The notes below the pieces were generated by a model. That model had not been told where the DNA came from. It saw only the letters and a program-made list of their open reading frames with translations, and ran no database searches. Source: Tigriopus japonicus (lineage: Eukaryota; Arthropoda; Copepoda; Harpacticoida; Harpacticidae). Taken from it: 64,000 nt of DNA. This document shows, in pieces, positions 21,801 through 34,400 of the stretch (position 1 is the stretch's first letter; every line of letters begins with the position of its first letter). The DNA lies in NCBI GenBank assembly GCA_010645155.1, contig CM021323.1:9707970-9771969 (forward strand), written 5' to 3'. The position numbers and the translations under genes were made by a program.

Positions 21801-24800
21801 GGGTTGGGGGATCTGTGCGCTTTGTTTTTTGAGGGGTCTGTCTGTTCTCGCAGTTGATTGGATCCAGCACTAAAGGGTTTTTACGATATTCTTTGGCCGG
21901 CCTAACGGACCAAGGTCTGGATCCAATAAGAAGGGCCGCTTGCCTGTTCCAACGAATCCCTGTTTTTCACTTCAATCCTGCCCATCAGTCCCCTTTCACA
22001 ATCCGGCTCTGGATATCCCATGCATAAGGCCAGAGATCCTTACTGGAAATTAGTTCTTGGTTCCAGTCACTCAGGGGGAGGAAAAATGTGCCCGGCTTGG
22101 AACGCTTGCCTAAATCCATTGGGACGGATCTATGAGAACCAGCTGATTGAGGAACTACAACACTGCCATAATTGCTTCATCTTTAGTCTAGCAATAAAAT
22201 CTGTATTTGCGAATGTGGCGTGAAAGATTTTAAATTATTAACATGACAGCTCAACAAGACCAGTTCAGTTTCATAAATTGGAAAGCAACTTCGATATGGT
22301 TCAAAATTTGCATCAGTGCCTGAACGTATCTTTGGCTAAGCGCTAAGGCTTTTTCTTTATTTCCCTAGTGAATCTGGGCTTATTTGTTAGTCAGTAACAC
22401 TTTGATGAATAGTCTTAATTAAGCAGGACTAGTAGAGCCCTTGGTGCTCCGATGTAAATGCCCTCCTAGAGTCCGAGCATCCCGCCAGAGATGTAATTCT
22501 AGTACCTTCTCCTCCTCCTCCTCGTCGTCCATCTCTTTCAACCTTTGAGCAAGTGAACTGAAGCAATTACTCCGAGAGATTAACTCAGAAAGCTAGTTTT
22601 TCAAGAGAGAACAAAAGAAAAGCATCGACTGGTCAAGTTCTTAAGCAAACAATGCAAAAAACACTACCAACATTATCTGGACACAATAGATGAAGGTGGT
22701 TAAGTCAAATTATTTTCCAATCCCCCATTTGCCAACCTTAAAAGACAATCATGACCTGATAATACCACTTGTTTGACAAATGTTGTAACAGTTGAAACAA
22801 TCAAAGCTTACGCCACTTGCCCTAATAGTCAACCCTCACCCCTATGTAAAAAGTCCAACCAATAAACATCTGCTCCCCTTTCACATTTTGCTGAAAAAAT
22901 GCATCAGACTTGTCCCAACGTTGTCAGGACAGTTTTCATCTATCCCCGAGTGTCAAACAAGTTCTTTCCATTCATCAAATCATGGGTAATGGTTCAGATA
23001 CCACAAACTAGAGCTTACCCTTGCCTTTTAAAAGGGAAAGCGCAAATCAATTGGTCACAGTGTAAGACCAAATTTGAAATACCAGATGAATGGAAAGCGG
23101 GTTCGGTTATTCAAGATGGCGATCCATTTCGAATTCTCGACACAGCTGCTCAGAGATAGCTAGGTACTATCGCAGTCCTTTGAAGTTGCAATAAGAATTG
23201 AGGTTGAACCCACAGCCCTATGTAGAGAACGTGAAAAAATAACATCAAAGAGCTTGAATTTCCACAACAAATATTTTTGTTCCACGGAGCTATTGAGACA
23301 AAAGGAACACTTGAAACAAAGGCAGCCTTATTTTCTCCCACAGTATTGTATTCATCGTGAAAGTTATAAGAGCAAAAATTTTTCAATAGCAACATTTAAT
23401 GACCAAAACTATAAACAAGATTTATAAATAATCAGTCTTCAGTCTTCAAAATATGTTCCAAGGTAGTAAGTAGAAGTGACATACTGTAAATAGGCAACGC
23501 TCATTTTTGCCTAAAGCTCGAAACATCCTCTGCCTGAGGCCAAAACATTCATGATTCAAACGAAGGTTTTGAGTAGAAAATGCAATAACCATAAAAGGTT
23601 TTTTTGATCCCCGGCGTTCCTGAGAAGGCACTTTTTTCACTTTATGTGTTCCAATGACAAACTAAAACTCTAGTAGAGAGCCTGCAGAGTATTAAAGGTC
23701 GCATGATGTGCCCTACATAGATACGTAGATCAAGATACTATCCAGAATCGAATAAATGGAACCAAATGGAGGGAACTGGATTTGGTCCACCCGAGTCTTG
23801 TCTTTTAAGGTGGGTGGTATGAAACGTGGTCCATGGCGTATGGGGCTGCATGAGCCAAGGGGGGTAGGAAATGAATGTCCCTGGACCATTGACAAAGCTG
23901 GGCAAAACGAGGGGGTGGAGTAATGATTGCGTTGTCTTCGACGGACTTCTACGACTCCTTGGGGACAAACGACGAAAGCACACAAGAAGACAAAAGATCG
24001 CTAAACATGAAAAGACGCACTATGTACAGTACATTGTGGTACATATGTAGTACCTTGGCTCTACAACTTACTTAGCTATCCATTGGTATACATATGACAC
24101 CACAAACTAATGTATATTATGAGGACATTCTTTGCCCAAACCCTTGACTAGATTCATCTAGGCATGCAATACTAGTGGGTTGTCGTTGTGAAGATTGCAC
24201 AATCTGTCAGTGTTGAAAGTTCCTTGTGGCAAACAGGGGTCGAGAACCTTTCTATGGTCCCATTGTCCATTGTACGGCTGTTAAGTAGCTCTGTCAAGAT
24301 GAGTAAAGCGTCAGATTCAGAAGGGAGGGCTACTAGCTTTCCCAATCCAATGAGAAATATGGAACGGTTACGCCCCGTCATAAAAATATTGAGTACAGAC
24401 TGGATCAACCCCGTCCAATCCTTGACAAGAAGGGAGCCATGAGGCAAATTCCATCACATTTCCGGGCAATTGGATCAAACGGAAGATCTTCATTATGTTT
24501 CCACATAAAAACCTTGGAACACTGAAGGTTGGGTGTGCCATGTCGAAGCTCGACAGTTTGCATGTGTGTGCAGATGCGTGCATGCAGGCAAGCTTGGAAA
24601 GGAAACAAAGAAAACTCCGTCGGTTACTTAGATTACAGGAAAGGAACCAGCAACCATCCAACCAGCCAACCAACCAAGCCCATGGTTTTTTGGGTTCGTC
24701 CGCAAGTCAAGGAACTTTCAAGAGGCTTCTTCTTCTACCATGTTCTACTAGAACATTGGCCAGAGAGAGAATAAGGAAGAGTTGGAGAAGTACGTGTGTC

Positions 24801-26612
24801 TAAGTGGATCTTGATCAATCACCAATTGGGGAGAAATGGATAGAAAATGCACTACCAACAGATACAGACCAAAAGAGACTCACTCCAATTGTCCAAGAAC
24901 AATAATCGATAAATCTCAAGACAACCCCAGCCTTTCTTTGCACTTGCCCCAACTTCCATTTTCTATCAAAGTATGCAATTTCAGAGCAGCATTGGAACAA
25001 AGGACCTACATTGAACCCTCCCCTGGTCAAAAACAGACACAAGACAAACCTCTCCTAATATTGAATTTGAGACAGGGAGCGAGAAGCGGATGAAGATGGG
25101 AAAAATGGTCCAAATTCTTTGTCCTCGCTGAAGAAGCCTCTTGACATCATTTGGAACATGGTGCGGAGATAACTGAACACTTTGATATTATGACACAGCA
25201 CGTAGAGTAGTTTCACAAATTGTCTCCTTTTTTTGTCAGAGTTTCCCTAAAGGGCTAGCTAGAGACACCGTCTACCAAAGCCATGGATTTGTACCAAAAG
25301 GCTATCATGCAAGCTGTAGAAACGTATATAAGGTCTTTTGGGTGAAAAGGGAGGGAAATGTTCTTTTGGTTGAAAGGTGGAGCACCTCGAAAAGAGGGTT
25401 AGGGCCCTCCAGAGGCAGATTTAATATTGGGCTTTAGGACTTGTCGAGACAATATATGAAATGGGGCCCCTGTTCCAATGGACTTGGGTAACGCTTTCCA
25501 GCAAATCTAGGTAAATTTCATTCATAAGAAAGTATTTGATGCCTACATCCGAGGCACACTTGTCCCTTCACATAAAAAAAACTATGCTTTAAGACTATTT
25601 CTTTATAAAGATCCCGACAACCCTAAAGAAGGGCAAGAAGCTGCAGACTAAGCTCAATGACCATGAGTTGGTTGAGTTTCTGAAAGAGGGCTCGCACCTG
25701 GAGGGCAACTAACAATTGTCTTGAGACATGTTGTAAAGAGAGACGTGAAAATCTGCCGACGACTTCATGTTCCTTTCCCATAGGAATGGTTAAGGGTACA
25801 TTCTCTGAACACGCGCATTAGTTTACATTCAATCGGAGGCCATATGTCAGAGGAAGGAGTGGACCCATCGAGGAACCATGCATTACATCTCCGCCCAATG
25901 GAGGGCGTAACTCAGCGATTGGTGTAAACGTCTCTCTCGCGTGCTTGTTATCCATAACTCCTTCAATGTTTCTAATATCTTTCAATCTGAGAGTACAATT
26001 AAGACACACGTAGATCTGTCAAAACATACGAACATTAAATACCGATACTGGGCACTTCTATGAAAAAAATAAAGGTGCGAGGTGCTTAAGTGGGATATTA
26101 TCCGATAAATACCGTCCCCTTTTGTGTGCCCAAAATTGGAAGGGATAATGAAGCAAAAGTTAGTTTAAAAATTAGAGTTGGCTGAGCCTCAAGTTAATCG
26201 ATTAGTAATTTCACACCCACCATAACAAATAAGAGCTGACACTTGCGAGACAAGGCGTCCTTTAAGAAATGCAATGGCTTATTAGGACGACTAATATCTG
26301 TTTTGGGACGAAAGCACCCTATAAGAAAGTCGAAAACATTTAGTTGAGCCAGGATACCACAAGTTTGGACACAATTAAACGCCTTTGAAGAAGGAACCAC
26401 ATTTCGAATCTGTGATTATTAACAAACAGCTGTTAGCGACCTTGACGAAATAATTCCAGTTCACCAAAGTAAAGTATGTTTCCGCTCAAAATATCTTCTG
26501 ATCCATTATCAAACTTCTGTTGAAAGCTGTCCCACCCAAACCAAACAACAGTGGCATTTGGTGTTTTTTCATCCTAGAAGACAAATATAATCAAGCCTCT
26601 CGTTTACCTGCC
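18882..26612. other. Gene-poor stretch of 7.7 kb
   Basis: No gene with recognisable domains was found on either strand. Small features include a T-run near 20331-20342, a (CACT)n stretch near 21366-21385 and TCC repeats near 22508-22530. Near 25600-25710 a short plus-strand frame (KKGKKLQTKLNDHELVEFLKE) is lysine-rich and unusually protein-like, but its only start would be internal. Promoters or RNA genes could be hidden here but nothing can be supported. Confidence 0.4.
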
Positions 26613-26614
26613 CT

Positions 26615-26620
26615 TATAAT
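26615..26620 (+). promoter_or_regulatory. Possible TATA element of the receptor gene
   Basis: TATAAT lies 50 bp upstream of the receptor ATG. This would leave only a very short 5' leader, so it may be coincidental. Confidence 0.2.
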
Positions 26621-26669
26621 CTGGAAACTGCTCGTTCAAGCAAAGTTAGTATTGTTGCTGTAATTGACC

Positions 26670-28475
26670 ATGTTGGTTGTGGCAATGGTGTGTGGTGTCC
26701 TCATGTTCTCCAATTTCCTGTTGGTATGGTCACTTCCTTTGAACTTCATTTTGGACACAATGGGTCATTTCGACCTTCAACACGTCAGTGTGGTGATTGG
26801 TCCCAATTGTTCCAAAGAGTGGGAGAGCCATTGGAATCGGATTGCCGCCCAACTTTCTAGAAGATTCCTCAGCAAAACGAGTTTGACCGTGGACCTTGTT
26901 CCAATCACTCACAATCAATTGATCATTTACCCATGTGACAGGTTAATTCATCCCATTCCAACGAAAGTCCATGATGTATTCTTGTTACAAGACTCGTTGT
27001 CAGACGTGTTTCCAGTTTTTCCTGGCGTCGATACATCAGTTTTTACCTTTCAAGTTACCAACGATTCTAGAAAGATTCATCTCACTGAGCATTATCAGTT
27101 TCTTGAATCTGACCCGGTCATATCAAGGTTGTATACCACCTGGACTTTTGAGAATGGTTTTGATATGGTTGACCGAGAAAAAAATCCTTTGGAAAGGAGG
27201 AAAAATCTAAATGGGAGAAAACTCGTATTATCTCAGGCATTATATTGGCCATTCATTTTCAAAAGAGCAGACGGCTCTTTTGGTGGAATTAGTATTGACA
27301 TAATTCACAACTTCCAGCAATCCTTGAATTTCACTTATGAGTTGGTTCCATCCCCGGATGGTAGTTACGGAACATTTCGGAACCAATCTTGGACGGGGTT
27401 CGTCGGTCAACTGATCAATGGGTCAACGGACGTTTGCATCGCCACCCTGACAATAACCCATGCAAGAAGAGAGGTTATTGATTTCTCTATTCCTTTGATG
27501 TGGACTGATTTGGGCATATTCATCATCAATCCCAATGACAAGGTCAATTTCTTGACGTACTTTGCCCCCTTTACTATCAGAAACTGGATAGCTCTTTTGC
27601 TATTATTGGTTGTGGCCACCCTAATTCTGGATTGGGCAGCCAAACAATCATTGCTAGCTGATGAGAGCTTCGAGTTCGGACGATTCAAAGCCTTGTGTTT
27701 TGTGGTTGGGTCGATTTCTTTTGCCCGTCGATGGAGTGTCTCTCCCACCACGACCTCCATGAGGATCATTTTCATCACTCTTATGTTCACAGGGTGCCTC
27801 ATTAGTTATCATTGGAAGGCTGCGCTTATTTCCGTGATGACTGTGGAGGACATCAAATATCCATTTGAAGATTTGAAGGGACTCATTGACAGTCCTTACG
27901 AAGTTGTATTTGGAAGTGGAGGGTTTGCCAGGAACGTGTTTGCTCATTCAAAGGATCCTATTTTCTCCACCATCTGGAAGGACAAATTGGACAGAACCAA
28001 CGATTTTTCCCAATATATTGGAGCGAATTTGTCGGAGCACTATATGAAGATTTTAGAACACTTTCCCCTGAAGGCAATGATAACGGACACGCTGATGGTC
28101 AGAAAATTTGATGAGTTTTTGTCTTGTCAAGTGATTCAAATACCATATACATTTATGCACCTTCCGTTGGCATTTGGATACACAAAAGGCTCCCCTTGGA
28201 GGATCTTGTTTGATCATGAGCTAAGGAAGATGTTTCAAAATGGTATCTATCACAGGTTCAGATATCGATATCGGTCACCGGAACCAAACTGTTTGCCCGA
28301 ACCAGGAAAACCTTTGAGTTATCATAAAATGATCGATTTGTGGGTGATTTTTGTGGGCGGTTTAATAGGCTCTGTGTTACTTTTTGTTGGTGAGGTGGCT
28401 TGCTATACGTGTCCTTCGGTATTACAACGATTGTGGAATGAGAAAAGGCCAGATCAATTCGATGACATTGGATGA
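26670..28475 (+). CDS. Variant ionotropic receptor (iGluR superfamily), intronless
   Basis: A probable ligand-gated cation channel of the IR family, which in arthropods mainly serves chemosensation in dendrites of sensory neurons. The 601-residue protein starts with a signal peptide (about 1-23) and has a short divergent N-terminal region without a full amino-terminal domain. The S1 ligand-binding half follows (about 180-290; GGISIDIIHNF and TLTITHARREVIDFS). TM1 is at 305-323 (WIALLLLLVVATLILDW), then the pore loop and TM2 (about 340-390, with GCLISYHWKAALISVMTV in place of the SYTANLAAFLT-type motif). S2 (YPFEDLKGLIDS onward) and TM3 (about 555-579) come next. The S1 Arg that binds the glutamate carboxylate is kept (R266), and an Asp sits near the S2 acidic position. 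The S2 Ser/Thr pair is not conserved (GSGGFA), so the ligand is probably not glutamate. The first ATG in the frame is at 26670; an upstream TTG at 26664 is less likely. Confidence 0.9.
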   Translation: MLVVAMVCGVLMFSNFLLVWSLPLNFILDTMGHFDLQHVSVVIGPNCSKEWESHWNRIAAQLSRRFLSKTSLTVDLVPITHNQLIIYPCDRLIHPIPTKVHDVFLLQDSLSDVFPVFPGVDTSVFTFQVTNDSRKIHLTEHYQFLESDPVISRLYTTWTFENGFDMVDREKNPLERRKNLNGRKLVLSQALYWPFIFKRADGSFGGISIDIIHNFQQSLNFTYELVPSPDGSYGTFRNQSWTGFVGQLINGSTDVCIATLTITHARREVIDFSIPLMWTDLGIFIINPNDKVNFLTYFAPFTIRNWIALLLLLVVATLILDWAAKQSLLADESFEFGRFKALCFVVGSISFARRWSVSPTTTSMRIIFITLMFTGCLISYHWKAALISVMTVEDIKYPFEDLKGLIDSPYEVVFGSGGFARNVFAHSKDPIFSTIWKDKLDRTNDFSQYIGANLSEHYMKILEHFPLKAMITDTLMVRKFDEFLSCQVIQIPYTFMHLPLAFGYTKGSPWRILFDHELRKMFQNGIYHRFRYRYRSPEPNCLPEPGKPLSYHKMIDLWVIFVGGLIGSVLLFVGEVACYTCPSVLQRLWNEKRPDQFDDIG

Positions 28476-31400
28476 TAAGCTTATATGAGCTTTGTGATCA
28501 TTGGTTGTTGTTCCATATTCCTCGAATACAAAATGGGACTTTCCCTTTCTTTCCCAGTTTGCGTTCATGCCTCTGTACGTAGCCTTCCGATCTGAGTGCA
28601 TGGAATACATCAATCCTGCCAAAAAGGCACAAATTCTGCAATTATTCACCTATCCACATTTGAGCACAGTGACTATGTCCAAACCATTATCAACCAATTT
28701 CATGATTCTCCCCAAGCAAGTGATGTACTTTTATTGTGGAATCCCAAGTAAATTAATCCTTAGAAGATGCGTATCTTAGATGGTGCCCATATATGAATGT
28801 CAGAGTTGTATTGTGGTATGCCCCAAAAGAGTCTATGATGAGTGATATCATCGATATGCTTCCCGAAGATGGATAACTCTTTGGCCAAGGCGTGGGCATT
28901 GCTCGAAAATCTAGATAGGGTACGTTCCAAATTGGACCGCTGGCACCAGCTTGTTTTATAGGTTTGCCGAGGGGGAAGACGTACCAAGACAGGCCATGGC
29001 AACCACCACTGGATGTACCAGGGGTGTTCCACTTTTGGATCACAAGAAAACAGATCCATTCAAGAAAGGAATCTGCGAGAAAGTCAGCATGATTGATTGA
29101 CCAAGCTCCAATGATGCCCACCAACCACTGAGAGATACATACCATTGAATGAAACGGGCACAAGTGTTTTGTTACTCAACATAATGCTCGGAAATGTTTG
29201 GTTTACTAAAAGTGAGCCTTTTCATTTGGTTGAGAGGGAATTGTCGGATTAACAAGGATTTTCAATTTCAAAGTTTATCAACTCAATCTATCCTCAACCC
29301 CAGATGGTTATACAGAGTGCTGCTCATTTTGCTCTCCTTACTCCCCCTCCAGATTCCATAATCCAAGTCAGACCTTGGTCTAAGTAAAATTTGGATTGTT
29401 TTTGTTTGGCTATAAATCAGGCTTTGACTATTCCATCGCGGTAAGGAAATTTCATCTCAAAAGCCAATGTTGAAAAACGGTAGCTGTACATTTTGACGAA
29501 AATCCCAGTTCCACAGGTTCCTCCTGATTGGTGTGTAAGATCAGTCTGTGAAGGGGAACATTAGTTCCAGGAGAGAGCAAGGGGAAGTTTTACCAACGTA
29601 TTTGTCATCTGTCAGACCAACGTTAGTCATGGTCGTATTCCGCAACACTTTCCTTTCACCAATCAAGGCAAATTGCTTATGTTTTAAACCATTGGAACAC
29701 ATCTGCTTGAGACAAAAGATGGGACCCTGACCCTTTTTGCACCCTCAGATAATTCTGAAAAGACAACTTCTTTGGTGAAAGACTTTCAGAAAGAGGGGAG
29801 AGTCTTGACAAGCTCCCAAATTACCGGACTGAGTCAGATCAGATAAACTGGAAATCTAAACAGAAACTCCATTTCATGAATTACTGAGCGTGGAAAGGAA
29901 CAAGACCAGGGACGGGCTTGGATGGTTGGATGATGGCATCCCACCCTCTCCATTGGATCCATTCATGGTCCACGGCTCTCCTCACACCAACACACTTTCA
30001 TTTCGGAACTAACGCCAAGACACCCCTCAAAGATAAAATCGGGACAAAAAGGATTTTAAAGTAAGCAACACACGCTCCATGAGATGGACCATGTTTTAAG
30101 AGACAAGCCTACTACCCCCGAAATGAACCTCGACAAGATACTTTCATAGCAATTACAGAGACGATTGATGTTTTGTTGATATATTTTGATAAAAAAGTGG
30201 TTTTAACACCGCCTTTTGTTGTTGAGGCAGCTGAATTGTGCCAAATATTGAAGTTCAAATACGGATATTTCGGCTGTAGCGTATTGCTATTCAAAGCGCA
30301 ATTACACGATACAATCTGTCCCTTAACGATCGATTATTAGGGAGCTCATTCGTTGAGCGAACAAAGTTAGAGAGCAGAAGAGAATGACAGACGGAGGGTA
30401 ATGTCACTTTAGGGAGTTGAAATCTGAGAGTGTGAAATCTCATCCTCGGATCTCTCTCTCTCTGCCCTTCTACTGTACTCCATATTGAACCAACTAAGGG
30501 CGTGAGCAATTTCTATGGAATATTAGAAGTCTTCAAACAGGGCGATCTCCGCTTCAAATCTAACTCAAAGCCTAAGCCTAGGGTGCTTTTTTACTTCTTG
30601 CTCCAAATGCCATTGTGATACAGTGTCCATCCCATACTTATGTGGCTCACCGTGGTGATACATGAATCTAGGAAGAAGCAAAAGTAAAGCTTCCTGTAGT
30701 GTACACACACAACCCTTCTACTACGTTGATACCATTAGCATTTCAATGGGCAGGGGTGTGGAGTTTCGAGCCCCGGAATCTCCGTTTTTCCCCCACTTTA
30801 CACTCAGGGAGCTAGTCGAGGGAGAAGAAAATAATAATGATAATCATAACAATAATGATACTCACTTCTTTCTCTCTTCAAAGCCAGCAGGAAGGACGAG
30901 GAATAACGCAACCCCCTCCTTCTCCTTCATTCATGCATGCCAATGTGTGTTTACTGCCTTCTACGGAGACTACGTTCCTACAACAGAGACTATCTCTTGA
31001 CAAAGTGCGTGAGCTCTTTGTGAGCTTCAAATTTGATGGTTGTTGCCACTACCAATGCACAAGTTGTAGTCTATGGTTTAGTTCAGCCGTTGTTGGTGGT
31101 ATTGTTGCCCACTTTTGAAATTCAACCCCTGAGCACAAGCGGCGAGATTTAGAACGCCCATTCTAATGGACGAACCATACTTTGGCACAAGAACAAAAGC
31201 CTTTGAATGCAAAAAGGAGGATATTTTTGTTTTGCGCATTTTAGTAATCTTTTTTTTTTGGAACCTTATCAAGAGCATTTCTTCATTTTTTTAACTTCTC
31301 TGTCCTCGAAAAAAGCTTCGTATTAAGGTCATGTATGGTTTGGGGGGATATTGGTGACCATATTATGCCACTCTGGGGCTTGAATTTCTTATTGTGAAAC

Positions 31401-34400
31401 CAGGGGCAAATGCAAATATCACACAAAGGGCTTGTAGAAATGATTGGATGAATGGAGTGGGATTTGAACTGTTGGGGAACACTTGCTATTGTGACAATAA
31501 AACGAATATAATCCCTCAAATATGCTTATCCCAGCTTTATCCATGAAGTCCCCAAGCTCCAAAATCTAGCTCCTCTTCAAGTCGATCTACCATTCGATCG
31601 TAGGCTTTGGTTTTCTCGGGTCTCTTGGCCATAATTGGTCAATCACTTCACTTCTTGAAAAGAGCTTGTCTCTCCCTCTTTGTGGTTAGTTGGAAAGCAG
31701 ACAATTGTCACAGGACTTTCAATTGAAGCGAGTCTGAGAGAGTTCTTGACCATGGAGAAAGTCTAGACGCCCAAGATAACCAGGCCCCATTGAAGGCAAG
31801 AGAGATTTGCTTGCCACTCCCGAAATCCAAAGCCAATCTAATCCAATTGTCTAAACACTTGGTGATCAAGAACAACAAGTAAGGGTTTTTAGCCGACAGT
31901 CTCCCGTGGTCTTTGGGACAGGAAATTGATCGGAAGTCTCGAAAGCATCTTCGCGCACGTGTCGATTTCCATTCAAGTCAGCAGTTTGTTTACTTTCGTT
32001 CTGTCTTTCCTCTGTTGTCTCTTTTCAGCTTCGAAAATGGTGGAGTTGTCTGGCTTGTTAGGCAAGATTGAAAGCGACTTTAGTTAGCCGTTTTTAAGAC
32101 CTCATAAATACGCCGTTCGGAGTTTTTCTCCGTTCACGGTTCAATTAAAACATGCGCTGTGGCACAAAAAATGAGGCCATTCCTCTAGCTTGTTAAAGAC
32201 ACATCGTCTGCCGCTTTCCTGTTCAATGATGAACCAAATTGAGCAGACTTTGATGAGGGGGGTACGACAGGGTCGCCAAAGATGATTGAGTTTCATAGGT
32301 ATCGTTAGTAAGCGACCAAATACTTTCTTGGAGTATTCAACCCTTGTGGTTGGCCTTTAAGTCCGTGGTTAATGAGTCTGACTGAGTAAACGTGCTTCTA
32401 GGTCATGGTGAGTGGCTTTCACCACAAAAATAATCAAGAATTGGTGCTTACTTGTGCAAAGGGTGCGTGTAGACTAGAAAATGTGTCACATGTGAGGATT
32501 GCCTGTCAGGATCCTTCATGCTATCCAAGAGCATTTGGTACTCAGGTTCAGGAGCCCTGAAACAAAGCCTTCAGATTAGAGCCACTATAACTAGAAGAGT
32601 GCGCAAATGATAGTGACTGGTCCTGCTTCACATTAAAAGCAATACACATATTTGGAAGACAAAAAAGAGAGTCAAAGAAAAGTGCAAGGTAAGGTTAGGT
32701 TGACATCGTGTTTTCAATAAAGTCCTTATTTTTACAAGTCGTGTGCGTTTTTGGAAACACTGCTTGTGTCCTGTTTCAACAAACTTTGTGTTTTCACAAT
32801 TCATAGGCACTTTCCATCTTGTGCAAGGTGGAAACAGTGGGAAATGGGACTGAAAATCTCATGCATACATGTCCTCTTTTATTACAGAGGCTCTATTTTG
32901 GACCATGATTTGCCACTCACCTTGCTATGAGTTGCACCCCTGAACACTCAAGAGTTTAAAAGGTGCTCGCAATTTGCATACCAGTTTTGAGAGGATGACA
33001 TGAACTATCATGCCTTGACATAGCGCAGACTTTTGTAGATCTTTAGTGATGCCGCATTTATCTCATGTTCTATTCATTGGGGAGTACGAGTCTAAGGTTC
33101 GATTGCAAAGTATTGCTTCTTAGGATTAGGTGCACCCCCATTATGTAGGATTGGATCCATTGGCCTATTGTAAATGACTTCTGACTTGCAATTTCAGAGC
33201 ACTCTTCATTCCTCTTACTGAAGACTACATATTTGAAGTGTGACCCAATGTTAGCTTCAGTGTATTCTTTGGTCGGGATGGAAAGGGCGGGGACAAGGGA
33301 TTTCAGCGCAAATGGTGGCAATGATGATGATCATGATAATGAGGTATGCTGAGGGTGCAAATGGTGAAAAAAGGAAGAAAGAGTCAGAGGGTAGGAACAC
33401 CCACCGCAAATTGCATACTCTAAATTCTATTGACCATGACAGCCCTTAAAAACACAAATGAATGTGAAGAGTGAGATCCGCCCCACGGAGCAGAAAGAGA
33501 GTAGAAATGATGAATTATTTTGAACAACCGGGGCTTCGTTATTTTGAACTTGGGTCCATAATATTGGGTTTGGCTTGTCCTGGTAAGAATTATCAATAAA
33601 GACAAGGTTTCCTTAAAAAAAAGGAAATGAAGTCACATTCTAAACTACTTAAAGGTCCAGAAAATTGACGTTGGTATGTCCCTCTTAAAACTAAGCAACA
33701 ACTGAGTTTAGGTGACATTTGTTGTCTCTGTCATCTTGTATAGCATTTTTAAGTTGAATTGCTAATCTGTAACGGGTTTTAAGACCCTAGTTGAGAGATA
33801 GAGGTACAAAACTAGTCAGTAATGAAAAGCTTAGGTACATTTCTTACCTTAACACTCAAGAATAAAAACATTGTGGCATGTAAGCCATATGCAAGAGCTT
33901 CTTGCAATGGATCTAATGGAAATACTCTTAAAAAACTACAATGACGTTGTGTTTATTCCAATATTCAGGCTTGATTTATCTCAACAATCTCTCCCAAAGA
34001 AAATTTGGATGCAGATTTGAATTTCACCGATGGACTTCAAAACAAAAGTCTGATACCAAACTTGACACTTCCAATGAAAAATTAGATTCACGTCTCGCTC
34101 GTGGCCACCTACGTATAAAAATAGATGAGACAACGTAGAAGAACAAAACCATGGACATTTAGTACTGGTGTATCGTAAATGGCTTAATGACAAGTGGGAT
34201 CAAGTCATTGGTCTGTGTCTCCTCCAAATTTGAATCTCATGAGAATCAAATGGAGAAACAATTGGCTCCTCAATATCTAATTGAATCTCATCCAAGCTTG
34301 TAACAAAATTCATCCATCAAAAATTAATCATAGCCTTGGCTCTCGTATGGAGTTCGCCTCGAGAAGAGGGCCCTCAATGAAGGGTGGAAAACGAAGAACC

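Noticed and set aside
33257..33348. Alternative terminal exon for the adhesion gene (minus strand, hydrophobic AYLIIMIIIIATICA)
   Set aside because: It has an acceptor and correct phase, but the hydrophobic run derives from an ATC/ATG microsatellite. The candidate at 38468-38565 is nearer and fits a GPI layout better.
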